Source of the DNA: Lachnoanaerobaculum sp. OBRC5-5
Lineage (GTDB): Bacteria; Bacillota; Clostridia; Lachnospirales; Lachnospiraceae
NCBI RefSeq assembly: GCF_000296385.1
Contig: NZ_JH815185.1
Coordinates: 718,013-782,012 of the forward strand
Direction of reading: 5' to 3'
DNA length: 64,000 bases
Of this stretch, positions 44,853 through 52,891 are shown in pieces. The stretch's first letter is position 1. Each line of letters starts with the position of its first letter. The notes under the pieces were generated by a model that saw nothing but the letters and a program-made list of their open reading frames with translations, was not told where the DNA came from and ran no database searches. Made by a program: the position numbers and the translations under genes.

Positions 44853-47342
44853 TTATTGATTTACAAGCTCTTTTACTTTATTTTTCTTAACAATCGGTTT
44901 AAATACAAGTTCTCTGTTTTTATCCTCACCTTTGCAATCCACCTTAAGAGAGTCTCCCTGCTTTACATTTCCAAGAAGTATCTGCTCAGCCATCTTATCC
45001 TCTATCTCATTTTGCAGAGCTCGCTTTAACGGCCTTGCACCGTATTTCTTATCATAACCCTTATCAATAAGGAATTCCTTTGCCTTTTCTGTAAGTTTCA
45101 GATTCATCTGCATCTGCTCGGAAAGTCTGTTGTTAATCTCCTTAAGCAATATGTCCAAAATTTCTTTTAAGTTATCACGTGTAAGTTGATGGAATACTAT
45201 AGTTTCATCAATTCTGTTTAAAAATTCAGGTTTAAACATCTGCTTCACTTCATCCATAACATTACTTTTCATTGCTGAATAGTCTTTTTCATCATCGGAG
45301 TTTGAAGCAAATCCGAGATGTTTCGGCTCTACTATTCTCTGCGCTCCTGCATTTGAAGTTAGAATAATAACCGTATTCTTAAAATCAACAGTTCTGCCGC
45401 TTGAATCTGTAATATGTCCGTCATCAAGCACCTGTAAAAGTATATTGAACACATCAGGATGAGCCTTTTCAATCTCATCAAAGAGTATTACCGAATATGG
45501 ATTTCTTCTTACCTTCTCTGAGAGCTGTCCACCTTCATCATATCCTACATATCCGGGAGGTGATCCTACCATCTTTGAAACCGAATGCTTTTCCATGTAC
45601 TCACTCATATCAACACGAATAAGTGCACTTTCAGACCCGAACATGCTGTATGCAAGAGCTTTTGAAAGTTCAGTCTTACCGACACCTGTAGGTCCTAAGA
45701 ACAAAAATGAACCTATAGGTCTTTTCGGATCTTTAAGACCTACTCTGCCTCTTCTTATAGCTCTTGCTACTGCATTAACCGCTTCTTCCTGTCCTACAAC
45801 CCTTTCATGTAAAACCTTCTCAAGATTATTGAGTCTTTGAGAATCGTTTTCTGTAATCTTCTTTACAGGAATTTTTGTCCAAAGTGCAACAACATCCGCA
45901 ATTTCATCCTCGTCTACAACAAGCTTTTTATTTCTCTTGTCTTCAATCCATTTGTCACGCAGTTTATTTTGCTTTTCTCTGAGTTTTTCCTGCTTTTCTT
46001 TTATTTCACCGGCTCTTTCAAACTCTTCGGCACTTACGGCATCCTCTTTTTCTTTTTCCATTTTTTCAATTTCAGCTTTTATTTCCTTTATCTTTTCAGG
46101 CTCCATATAATTGCTGATTCTTGTCTTTGAAGCCGCCTCATCTACAAGATCTATTGCCTTATCCGGCAAAAATCTGTCTGAGATATATCTCTTTGACAAC
46201 TTTACGGCACTTTCAATTGCTCTGTCTGTAATGGATACCGCATGATGTTCTTCATACTTGTGTTTAAGACCCAGAAGTATCTTAGTTGCATCTTCCAAAG
46301 AAGGCTCTTCAACTATTATAGGCTGGAATCTTCTCTCCAATGCTGAGTCCTTTTCTATATGCTTTCTGTACTCGTCTATAGTGGTTGCACCTATAAGTTG
46401 CAACTCACCTCTGGCAAGTAAAGGCTTTAAAATATTTGAAGCGTCCACCGCTCCTTCGGCGCCTCCTGCACCGATAATAGTATGAAGCTCATCAAGGAAA
46501 AGTAATACATTTCCGGCACTTACCACTTCATTTATTACTTTCTTTATTCTTTCTTCAAATTCACCACGATATTTTGAACCTGCAATCATAGCAGGAAGAT
46601 CAAGTGTCACAAGTCTTTTATCAAGCAATGTGTCAGGCACTTCCTTTGATATAATACGTGATGCCAGTCCTTCAACTACAGCAGTCTTACCGACTCCCGG
46701 CTCACCTATAAGTACCGGATTGTTCTTGGTTCGTCTTGATAAAATCTGCATAACTCTGTTTGTCTCATTATCTCTTCCGATAACCGGATCAAGTTTTCCT
46801 ACTCTTGCAAATTCTGTAAGATCTCTGGAATATTTATCAAGTGTAGGGGTTGCAAGTGAATTTGACTTATTGCTTGTCCTTTCATAGTTTTCCCTTCGCT
46901 CAGTCTCTTCACCCATTGCAGATAAAATTTCCATATAAAGTTTTTGAATATTTATATTCATTGTCAAAAGGAGCTTATGTGCAATACATGCACTGTCCTT
47001 TATTATTGCAATCAAAATATGTTCCGTACCGATAAGTGCGGATTTATATCTTGTGGCTTCTCTGTATGCATTTTGTAATACACCGATTGCAAGCGGTGAA
47101 TAATTTTGCCTGCTCTCTATAGCCACATTATAATTTGAAACTATAAGTTGATCTATTAAATTTAATATTTTTTCTTCCGTTATTCCGTTTTTCTCAAGTA
47201 TTTTAGCTGCAACACCGCTTCCTTCTTGTACCAGACCAAGAAGGAGATGTTCGGTGCCGACATAATTTTGCGATAATTCTTTAGCAGCCATTTCGGCATA
47301 CTTAATCGCCTCCTTTGCTTGAGATGTATATCTTTCAGCCAT
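44853..47342 (-). CDS. clpC: ATP-dependent Clp protease ATPase ClpC
   Basis: ClpC unfolds proteins for degradation by ClpP and takes targets marked by phosphoarginine. The 829-residue protein has two N-terminal Clp repeats (NYVGTEHLLLGLVQEGSGVA, LIGTEHILIAI), a first AAA+ domain with GEPGVGKTAVVEG, a UVR-like coiled region (about 425-470), a second AAA+ domain with GPTGVGKTELSKA and a ClpP-contact loop EPKHLGFASNSDDEKD. It is the last gene of the GntR-mcsA-mcsB-clpC operon and has AAGGGAAATTA before the ATG. Confidence 0.96.
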   Translation of the reverse strand: MAERYTSQAKEAIKYAEMAAKELSQNYVGTEHLLLGLVQEGSGVAAKILEKNGITEEKILNLIDQLIVSNYNVAIESRQNYSPLAIGVLQNAYREATRYKSALIGTEHILIAIIKDSACIAHKLLLTMNINIQKLYMEILSAMGEETERRENYERTSNKSNSLATPTLDKYSRDLTEFARVGKLDPVIGRDNETNRVMQILSRRTKNNPVLIGEPGVGKTAVVEGLASRIISKEVPDTLLDKRLVTLDLPAMIAGSKYRGEFEERIKKVINEVVSAGNVLLFLDELHTIIGAGGAEGAVDASNILKPLLARGELQLIGATTIDEYRKHIEKDSALERRFQPIIVEEPSLEDATKILLGLKHKYEEHHAVSITDRAIESAVKLSKRYISDRFLPDKAIDLVDEAASKTRISNYMEPEKIKEIKAEIEKMEKEKEDAVSAEEFERAGEIKEKQEKLREKQNKLRDKWIEDKRNKKLVVDEDEIADVVALWTKIPVKKITENDSQRLNNLEKVLHERVVGQEEAVNAVARAIRRGRVGLKDPKRPIGSFLFLGPTGVGKTELSKALAYSMFGSESALIRVDMSEYMEKHSVSKMVGSPPGYVGYDEGGQLSEKVRRNPYSVILFDEIEKAHPDVFNILLQVLDDGHITDSSGRTVDFKNTVIILTSNAGAQRIVEPKHLGFASNSDDEKDYSAMKSNVMDEVKQMFKPEFLNRIDETIVFHQLTRDNLKEILDILLKEINNRLSEQMQMNLKLTEKAKEFLIDKGYDKKYGARPLKRALQNEIEDKMAEQILLGNVKQGDSLKVDCKGEDKNRELVFKPIVKKNKVKELVNQ

Positions 47343-47354
47343 TAATTTCCCTTT

Positions 47355-48386
47355 CTATAGTAATTCTCCTATATTGTCCCTTATATATTTTGCTCTTATT
47401 TCATCTATTTCATCTTCACTTAAAGGTCTGCCTGCCATCTTCAAAAGATTTGAAGACTGAACGCCTATCATCATTGAATATAATTTACTTTCATTAGTAA
47501 GATCAATCAATCCGTCAGCACTGCCTGCCATAAGTGAACTTAAAAAGCTCAGTGCGTCCTTTAAAGAAAGCTTTCTTGCATATTTTAAAACACCGAATGA
47601 TTTATATGCTTCATCCTGCTTCTCAAGTCTTTTTTCAATGATTAGTGATTCCCTGAGTTTCCTTTCATTTGCATTCAGTTGATTTGCCACCTTAATTACA
47701 GTGTCTAAAATCTCTCTTTCTGAAATTCCCAAAGTTTTAGGATTGCTTATTTCAAACAATGCACCGTGATTTTCTCTGCCTTCACCGTGTAAGCCCTTTA
47801 TAGCCACTCCAAATCTTCCTACACTTGAAATCAGTTTTGAAAAACCTTTGCTCTGTGTGGATGCAGGTAAATGAAGTACTATTGCAGCACGCATTCCTGT
47901 GCCGATATTTGTCGGATAAGTTGTCAAATAACCGTACTTTTCATTAAAAGCATATTCAAAATGCTCATTTATATAATCATCTATTCTGTTTGCCTTTTCA
48001 AGTAGTTCATATAAAGATATCCCTACGGAAAGTGTTTGTAATCTTATATGATCATCACCGTTTATTACAATGCTAATATCTTCATTATCATTTAATATAA
48101 TACCTGTAGGTGTCTTCTTCTTTGCCAGTGTCAAATTCAATACTTTTCTGTCATACATTGACATTCTTTCTATTTCTGAAATCCTGTCAAGTATATCGGC
48201 ATTCGTATGTATTCCTAAGTCTGTAGATATATTTGACAATTCTCCTATGGTATTATCAATAAGTTTTTTTGCTTCCGTATCTGAGAGTTTACTCGGAAAC
48301 AATGCATTGTTAAAGTTTCTTGCAAGTCTTATTCTACTACTTATATAATTATAATCTGTATTCAAAGATACATTATCATACCACAT
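47355..48386 (-). CDS. mcsB: protein arginine kinase McsB
   Basis: McsB phosphorylates arginine residues of damaged proteins, marking them for ClpCP. The 343-residue protein is of the phosphagen-kinase fold: YISSRIRLARNFNNALFP near the start, IGTGMRAAIVLHLPAS, KGLHGEGRENHGALFEISNPKTLG and the C-terminal GADGLIDLTNESKLYSMMIGVQSSN-like region. It overlaps mcsA by 11 bases. Length matches the family. Confidence 0.95.
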   Translation of the reverse strand: MWYDNVSLNTDYNYISSRIRLARNFNNALFPSKLSDTEAKKLIDNTIGELSNISTDLGIHTNADILDRISEIERMSMYDRKVLNLTLAKKKTPTGIILNDNEDISIVINGDDHIRLQTLSVGISLYELLEKANRIDDYINEHFEYAFNEKYGYLTTYPTNIGTGMRAAIVLHLPASTQSKGFSKLISSVGRFGVAIKGLHGEGRENHGALFEISNPKTLGISEREILDTVIKVANQLNANERKLRESLIIEKRLEKQDEAYKSFGVLKYARKLSLKDALSFLSSLMAGSADGLIDLTNESKLYSMMIGVQSSNLLKMAGRPLSEDEIDEIRAKYIRDNIGELL

Positions 48387-48945
48387 CTTCTTTGTCCTCT
48401 TTGATAGTCTTTATTTTGTCTCTAAGTATAGCCGCCTGTGCAAAATCCTCTTTTTTAATCGCATCTTCAAGTTTATGTTTCAAGTTTTCGATTTTTTTAT
48501 CCTCATTGTTGAAGATATTATCAATACTGTCTGTAACTATTGATTTTGGAAGTATCTTGTCATTTTTATGATAGTTCTTAGGAACTTTACCTACATGAGT
48601 ATCATTTCCATGAATTTGCTTTATATTGTCATTTATCAAAAGATTAAAAACTTCAAAGCAGTCTTTACATCCGAACATTGAGTTTTTAATAAAATCATCA
48701 TATCTCGTATTACATGTCGGACATACAATCTGTCTATATTCATTGTTCTCTTCCTTTTCAAATACATCTCCAAGTATTCCTGAAAGCAGCTTTGAAAAGC
48801 TGAAGTCTTTATCAAACAAACTTGAATATTGATCTATCTCTCCGGCACATTTAGAACATAAATGATGTTCATTTTTTTGATCTCCGTCTATTATTTCAGT
48901 GTAAAAGACATTTGCTTCTCTAATTTTACATTTTTCACATAACAT
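48376..48945 (-). CDS. mcsA: McsA, zinc-binding activator of McsB
   Basis: McsA activates the arginine kinase McsB. The 189-residue protein has two pairs of CxxC zinc motifs (CEKC ... CSKC at residues 3-35; CPTC ... CKDC around 78-95) and a C-terminal UVR motif (LEDAIKKEDFAQAAILRDKI) typical of the family. It starts 8 bases after the regulator gene. Confidence 0.93.
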   Translation of the reverse strand: MLCEKCKIREANVFYTEIIDGDQKNEHHLCSKCAGEIDQYSSLFDKDFSFSKLLSGILGDVFEKEENNEYRQIVCPTCNTRYDDFIKNSMFGCKDCFEVFNLLINDNIKQIHGNDTHVGKVPKNYHKNDKILPKSIVTDSIDNIFNNEDKKIENLKHKLEDAIKKEDFAQAAILRDKIKTIKEDKEDVV

Positions 48946-48953
48946 CTTTGTTA

Positions 48954-49343
48954 TTACATCTCCTCAAATTCTTGTACTTCAAACTCATTATAAAGTTCAT
49001 CTATAAGTTCATGCGCTTCTCTCCTCGTAACACCGTTGCATATTCCCCTTGCCACAACTACTCCGAACTCTTTTCTCATATTATCAAGCACCCGCAGTTT
49101 GTCGGCATCCACTTTTATGACTGCACCTTTTCTTCTGTCAAGCTGTACAAAGCCTTCTCTTTTTAATGTAGCGTAAGCTTTGTTCACAGTATGCATATTG
49201 ATACCTATTTCTTCAGCCAATTGTCTAACAGAAGGTAAAATGTCTCCTTCATGGTATTTGTTTGTTGCAATTCCAAATATTATTTGATTACAAAGTTGTA
49301 CATATATAGCTTCTTCACTATGAAAATCTATTATTACATCCAT
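48954..49343 (-). CDS. GntR family (YtrA-type) transcriptional regulator heading the clpC operon
   Basis: A 129-residue regulator with a GntR winged helix (IYVQLCNQIIFGIATNKYHEG, LPSVRQLAEEIGINMHTVNKAY, LKREGFVQLDRRKGAVI) and a short C-terminal helical part (about residues 80-125), as in YtrA-type members. The start at 49343 (ATG, with GGAG 7 bases upstream) was chosen over an in-frame GTG six bases earlier. In most Firmicutes the gene in this position is ctsR; no CtsR-like sequence is present here. It probably represses its own operon through the palindrome in its promoter. Confidence 0.9.
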   Translation of the reverse strand: MDVIIDFHSEEAIYVQLCNQIIFGIATNKYHEGDILPSVRQLAEEIGINMHTVNKAYATLKREGFVQLDRRKGAVIKVDADKLRVLDNMRKEFGVVVARGICNGVTRREAHELIDELYNEFEVQEFEEM

Positions 49344-49394
49344 ACCCACACTCCAATATAATATAAAAATTTGTCTAATTTATGTTTTACGCAT

Positions 49395-49416
49395 CCTATA
49401 TTGATAAGAATATAGG
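49395..49416 (-). repeat. perfect inverted repeat in the clp operon leader
   Basis: CCTATATT and AATATAGG, exact complements 6 bases apart, lie between the operon's promoter and the GntR start codon. It may be a second operator or an RNA hairpin in the untranslated leader. Confidence 0.55.
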
Positions 49417-49441
49417 TTTGCTGTTTAAGTAAGTTATAAAT

Positions 49442-49481
49442 GTTATAGTGACAGTATAACACAATGCTATATGAAAAACAA
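49442..49481 (-). promoter_or_regulatory. promoter of the GntR-mcsA-mcsB-clpC operon with overlapping palindrome
   Basis: Read leftward, TTGTTT (49481-49476) and an extended -10 TGTTATACT (TATACT at 49458-49453) have a 17-base spacer. A 19-base palindrome at 49442-49460 (GTTATAGTG, A, CAGTATAAC; 8 of 9 positions complementary) overlaps the -10, as expected of a repressor site. No CtsR-type tandem GGTCAAA repeat is present. Confidence 0.6.
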
Positions 49482-49653
49482 TATTTTATAGTTTGAACAG
49501 ATACACCCTTTATCAGACACACTTCACACTAAAAGCTGAATATAATTTTCAGTTTATATTAAGTCCAGTTGAATTGCATAAAATTTTCGCCATTATATCT
49601 ATATTTATGTACTTATCGTTACTAAAGTTCATAATTTATTAACTTTTTTCCTA

Positions 49654-49682
49654 TTGCATATATGCTCCGATTATGGTATTAT
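49654..49682 (+). promoter_or_regulatory. promoter of the candidate small RNA
   Basis: TTGCAT (49654-49659) and TATTAT (49677-49682) with a 17-base spacer, pointing rightward into a stretch with no open reading frame. Confidence 0.55.
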
Positions 49683-49689
49683 ACTCTAC

Positions 49690-49798
49690 GTAGTTGAGAG
49701 TTTTCTTGCGTTGACCTCTCACTACAAAATGTGCATTATGCACTCCTATATCACTCTAACAGGGAAACAGCAGCCGCGAGGCTGCTGTTTCTCGTTGT
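49690..49798 (+). ncRNA. candidate structured small RNA of about 105-110 nt
   Basis: The predicted transcript starts at about 49690, exactly at the first stem: GTAGT-T-GAGAG (49690-49700) pairs with CTCTCACTAC (49716-49725). A second hairpin is GTGCA/TGCAC (49731-49743). The third is an 11-bp stem (49765-49775 with 49780-49790) closed by a GCGA tetraloop and followed by a T-containing tail, terminator-like. No ribosome binding site or ORF is seen. I do not recognise it as tmRNA, 6S, SRP RNA or a known riboswitch. The third hairpin could also end the leftward HIT gene transcript. Confidence 0.45.
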
Positions 49799-49806
49799 AT
49801 CAATAT

Positions 49807-50238
49807 TTATTTTTCTATGTTTAAATCTCTTCTGAAGATCTTAGCCATCTCCTCATAGTCGCTGTCTTTCAAATACTTTTTGTCAGGATTCATAGTAAAT
49901 GTGGAACCCCATTCATCTCCACCCTCATATTTTGGAACTATATGCATATGTAAGTGGCAACCTGTATCTCCATACATACCATAATTTACTTTGCTTGGTG
50001 CAAAAACCTTGTGTACCACTTTTGCTATTTTGTTTACATCCGCAAAGAACAGATTTCTTTCTTCATCGGAAATATCCACTATTTCACTTACATGGTCTTT
50101 ATAAGCCAGTATTACTCTGCCCATCTTTGTCTGCTCTTTAAATATATATAAATATCCGCTCTCCATCTGTCCTACAGGATATCCGAATTTATCAAGTAAA
50201 TCTCCCTGTACACAGTAAGCACAATTATTATCTTTCAT
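49807..50238 (-). CDS. HIT family nucleotide hydrolase or transferase
   Basis: A 143-residue histidine triad protein; the family hydrolyses nucleotide phosphoramidates or dinucleoside polyphosphates. The catalytic HLHMHIV (His95, His97, His99) lies near the C-terminal third, and a CxxC pair (CAYC, residues 6-9) starts the protein. TAAGGAG precedes the ATG. It follows pyrC by 22 bases and is probably cotranscribed. Substrate is not determinable. Confidence 0.92.
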   Translation of the reverse strand: MKDNNCAYCVQGDLLDKFGYPVGQMESGYLYIFKEQTKMGRVILAYKDHVSEIVDISDEERNLFFADVNKIAKVVHKVFAPSKVNYGMYGDTGCHLHMHIVPKYEGGDEWGSTFTMNPDKKYLKDSDYEEMAKIFRRDLNIEK

Positions 50239-50260
50239 CTTTACTCCTTAAACTTTATTT

Positions 50261-51559
50261 TTAATCAACATTCTCATAAACTACATTTCCTTCACAAATA
50301 GTATATACTATCTTCCCCTGTAATGTATCTCCAAGCCATGGTGAGTTACTTGATTTACTCTCACTCTTATCGTATTTCCATTCTTTATTTATATCAAATA
50401 CTACAATATCTGCAATTTCATCCTCTCGTAATACTCCTCTGTCCATATTGTAAAGCCTTGCAGGTTGATAGCTCATTCTGTTCATAAGCTCCATTAAAGT
50501 AAGGTGTCCCGGTTTAACAAGGTACATATATCCAAGAGAAAAACTAGTTTCAAGCCCGATTATACCGCTTGGTGCATCTACAAAATTCTTATTTTTCTCT
50601 TCAACACTGTGAGGTGCATGATCAGTTGCAATGATATCTATTGTACCGTCCTTTAATCCTTCAATTATTGCGAGTCTGTCCTCTTCTTCTCTCAACGGAG
50701 GATTCATCTTAGCAAGTGTACCGTATTTTATTACATCCTTATCCGTAAGCGCAAAGTGATGTGGAGTAGCCTCGGCAAATACTCGAAGTCCGGCTCTTTT
50801 AGCTTTTCTTACAAGTTCAACGCTTTCCTTGGCGCTGATATGCTGTATGCTGATTGTTGCTCCCGTTTCCCTTGCAAGTTTACAATCTCTTGCAACCATA
50901 GATATCTCAGCCTGTCTGTCTGAGCCGTAAATATGTAACTCATCCGATGAAGAACCGTGGTTGATTCCGTTTTCTTTAATAAACTTAGGATCCTCTTCAT
51001 GAAATGAAAGCGGCATTTTAATATTTCTTGCAAGCTTCATAGCTTCTCGTGCCAGATTTTCATCAAGTAAAGGTCTTCCGTCATCTGTAAAGCCTACCGC
51101 ACCGGCCTCTCTAAGTTCTTTTAAATCTGCAAGCTCTTCACCCTTCATACCCTTTGTGATGCAGGCACATGTTTTCACATTTATCGGTGTATTTCTTCCC
51201 TTTTTGAGTACTTCAAAAATAAGTTCAGGACTGTCGATTGCAGGCTTGGTATTTGCCATAGCAACTATTGTGGTAAATCCTCCTTTGGCTGCAGCTCTTG
51301 CACCGCTTGATATATCTTCCTTATATTCAAATCCCGGCTCTCTTAAATGTACATGTACATCTACAAATCCGGGTGCCGCACAAAGTCCTGTACAATCATA
51401 AACTTTCAGTCTCTCTCCGTTGGCTCTTGCCATAAGGGTCGCATCCAGGTATAAATCCTTATCTATCTTCGTAATTCTACCCTCTGATATGAGTATATCT
51501 CTTATATCGTCAGTCCTTGTGCAGGGATCCAACAATCTGACATTTTTCAACATTATCAT
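50261..51559 (-). CDS. pyrC: dihydroorotase
   Basis: PyrC cyclises carbamoyl aspartate in pyrimidine synthesis. The 432-residue amidohydrolase has the zinc ligands in DVHVHLREPGFEYKEDI (His69, His71), the region GGFTTIVAMANTKPAID, RVFAEATPHHFALTD, and IATDHAPHSVEEK with the catalytic aspartate. This is the long (type I) form found in Firmicutes. No other pyr genes are adjacent. Confidence 0.94.
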   Translation of the reverse strand: MIMLKNVRLLDPCTRTDDIRDILISEGRITKIDKDLYLDATLMARANGERLKVYDCTGLCAAPGFVDVHVHLREPGFEYKEDISSGARAAAKGGFTTIVAMANTKPAIDSPELIFEVLKKGRNTPINVKTCACITKGMKGEELADLKELREAGAVGFTDDGRPLLDENLAREAMKLARNIKMPLSFHEEDPKFIKENGINHGSSSDELHIYGSDRQAEISMVARDCKLARETGATISIQHISAKESVELVRKAKRAGLRVFAEATPHHFALTDKDVIKYGTLAKMNPPLREEEDRLAIIEGLKDGTIDIIATDHAPHSVEEKNKNFVDAPSGIIGLETSFSLGYMYLVKPGHLTLMELMNRMSYQPARLYNMDRGVLREDEIADIVVFDINKEWKYDKSESKSSNSPWLGDTLQGKIVYTICEGNVVYENVD

Positions 51560-51598
51560 ATAAATATATTCCTTTCTGTAATACTTATATCGGGCTAT

Positions 51599-51607
51599 AT
51601 TATATCA
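51599..51607 (-). promoter_or_regulatory. extended -10 promoter element of pyrC
   Basis: Read leftward, TGATATAAT (51607-51599) is a perfect extended -10. No good -35 is seen at the right distance. It lies 40 bases ahead of the start codon. Confidence 0.4.
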
Positions 51608-51649
51608 TATAAAAGATTTTGATGGAAATTTTATATAGAAATTTGTATT

Positions 51650-51678
51650 AAAAAAGGTGACTGCTTTCACAATCACCT
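51650..51678 (-). terminator. terminator after rplL
   Basis: Read leftward, AGGTGATT pairs with AGTCACCT around a short loop and is followed by six T residues, within 20-45 bases of the rplL stop. Confidence 0.85.
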
Positions 51679-51696
51679 ACGAAAAGTTTAATTAAA

Positions 51697-52071
51697 TTAC
51701 TTAAGAGTAACCTGTGCTCCAACTTCTTCAAGCTGCTTCTTGATACCCTCAGCCTCTTCCTTAGAAACCTCTGCCTTAAGAACCTTAGGAGCTCCGTCAA
51801 CAAGATCCTTTGCTTCCTTAAGTCCAAGTCCTGTAACCTCACGAACAACCTTGATAACCTTAACCTTCTGGTCTCCTGCTGCTGTAAGCTCTACGTCGAA
51901 CTCTGTCTTCTCCTCAGCTGCTGCTGCGCCTGCACCTGCTGCTGCAACTACAACACCTGCTGCTGCTGATACGCCAAACTCTTCCTCACAAGCCTTTACA
52001 AGCTCATTTAATTCAAGAACTGATAATTCCTTAATTGCATCGATAAACTCTGCAGTTGTTAACTTTGCCAT
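51697..52071 (-). CDS. rplL: 50S ribosomal protein L7/L12
   Basis: The 124-residue stalk protein that recruits translation factors. The N-terminal dimerisation domain ([22 protein letters not shown]), an alanine-rich hinge ([20 protein letters not shown]), and the C-terminal factor-binding domain ([20 protein letters not shown]) are all intact. It follows rplJ by 27 bases, and a terminator follows it, so it is not joined to rpoB here. Confidence 0.97.
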   Translation of the reverse strand: MAKLTTAEFIDAIKELSVLELNELVKACEEEFGVSAAAGVVVAAAGAGAAAAEEKTEFDVELTAAGDQKVKVIKVVREVTGLGLKEAKDLVDGAPKVLKAEVSKEEAEGIKKQLEEVGAQVTLK

Positions 52072-52098
52072 TTAATAATCCTCCATTATTTGTTTTAT

Positions 52099-52587
52099 TT
52101 ACGCTTCTTTGCTTTCAGCAATCTGATTAAGCACACGAGCGAAGTTTGTAATAGGTGACTGAATGCTTCCAAGGAGCTTTCCAATCAACTCGTCTCTTGA
52201 TGGTATTGTAGCTATAAGCTTGATTCCATCCTGGTCATATGTTACACCGTCTACTACTCCTGCCTTTAACTCAAGCTTTGGAGCAGTCTTAGAGAAATTG
52301 TGTAAGATTCTAGCAGGTGCAGTTGCATCTTCCTTTGAAACTGCAATCGCTGTAGGTCCTTCAAGTGAGCTGTCAAGTGTCTCAAATGCAGTTCCCTTAG
52401 CTGCTAAACGAATCATTGTGTTCTTATAAACTTTATAAGTTACACCTGCTTCTCTAAGTTCCTTACGAAGCTTTGTATCCTGATCGGCTGTAAGACCACG
52501 GTAGTCAACGACTACGGCTGCCTGTGCGCCATCTAAAAGCTCGGCAATTTCCTTAACTATAGGCTGTTTTAATTCGATTTTTGCCAT
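52099..52587 (-). CDS. rplJ: 50S ribosomal protein L10
   Basis: The 162-residue base of the ribosomal stalk. Conserved segments are VVVDYRGLTADQDTKLRKEL, YKVYKNTMIRLA, LEGPTAIAVSKED and, at the C-terminus, the helix that binds L7/L12 dimers (ITNFARVLNQIAESKEA). A long leader with an attenuator precedes it. AGGAGG is upstream of the ATG. Confidence 0.97.
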   Translation of the reverse strand: MAKIELKQPIVKEIAELLDGAQAAVVVDYRGLTADQDTKLRKELREAGVTYKVYKNTMIRLAAKGTAFETLDSSLEGPTAIAVSKEDATAPARILHNFSKTAPKLELKAGVVDGVTYDQDGIKLIATIPSRDELIGKLLGSIQSPITNFARVLNQIAESKEA

Positions 52588-52639
52588 TTCTAACCTCCTT
52601 TATAGTTTCAGTAAAACCCGTAAAAGCAATAAGTGTAAA

Positions 52640-52755
52640 TCTAAAAAACTCTCTGACATGCAGACAGAGAGTGAGAATACATCAACGTACTTAGTCACTT
52701 CCTCGGTAGGCATTACTTTAAGCCATAAGCACCTACTGTCTACGGTCGTTTTACC
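52640..52755 (-). promoter_or_regulatory. L10 leader with intrinsic terminator (autoregulation of rplJL)
   Basis: The leader from about 52755 has the features of the known Firmicutes L10 leader: stems around AGACAGTAGGTGC and GCCTACCGAGGAAG, ending in an 8-bp hairpin (52672-52665 with 52655-52648, ACTCTCTG type) followed by a T-run. Excess L10 or L10-L12 complex is known to bind such leaders and favour termination. Identification is by pattern and position. Confidence 0.75.
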
Positions 52756-52761
52756 TTGCCT

Positions 52762-52790
52762 AGGATACCAAATAAAAAAACATTTGTCAA
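52762..52790 (-). promoter_or_regulatory. promoter of rplJL
   Basis: Read leftward, a perfect TTGACA (52790-52785) and TATCCT (52767-52762) with a 17-base spacer, starting transcription near 52755. Confidence 0.75.
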
Positions 52791-52794
52791 GCGA

Positions 52795-52845
52795 CTTTTT
52801 ACTTTTTATTAAAATATTTACTTTTTACTTTTTATTAAAATATTT
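52795..52845. repeat. 26-bp AT-rich tandem repeat directly upstream of the rplJ -35
   Basis: Two near-exact copies (starting at 52801 and 52827) built from ACTTTTT and ATTAAAATATTT. The A/T-tract composition and position, just behind the -35, fit an UP element bound by the RNA polymerase alpha subunit; this is inference. Confidence 0.6.
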
Positions 52846-52891
52846 TATATCATTTCATCCGTTTTCCGGCTGTACTTTTATAAGCAGTTTC

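Noticed and set aside
49349-49806. CtsR operator ahead of the clp operon
   Set aside because: Only a single GGTCAA is found, inside the small RNA candidate; the tandem heptamer of CtsR sites is absent.
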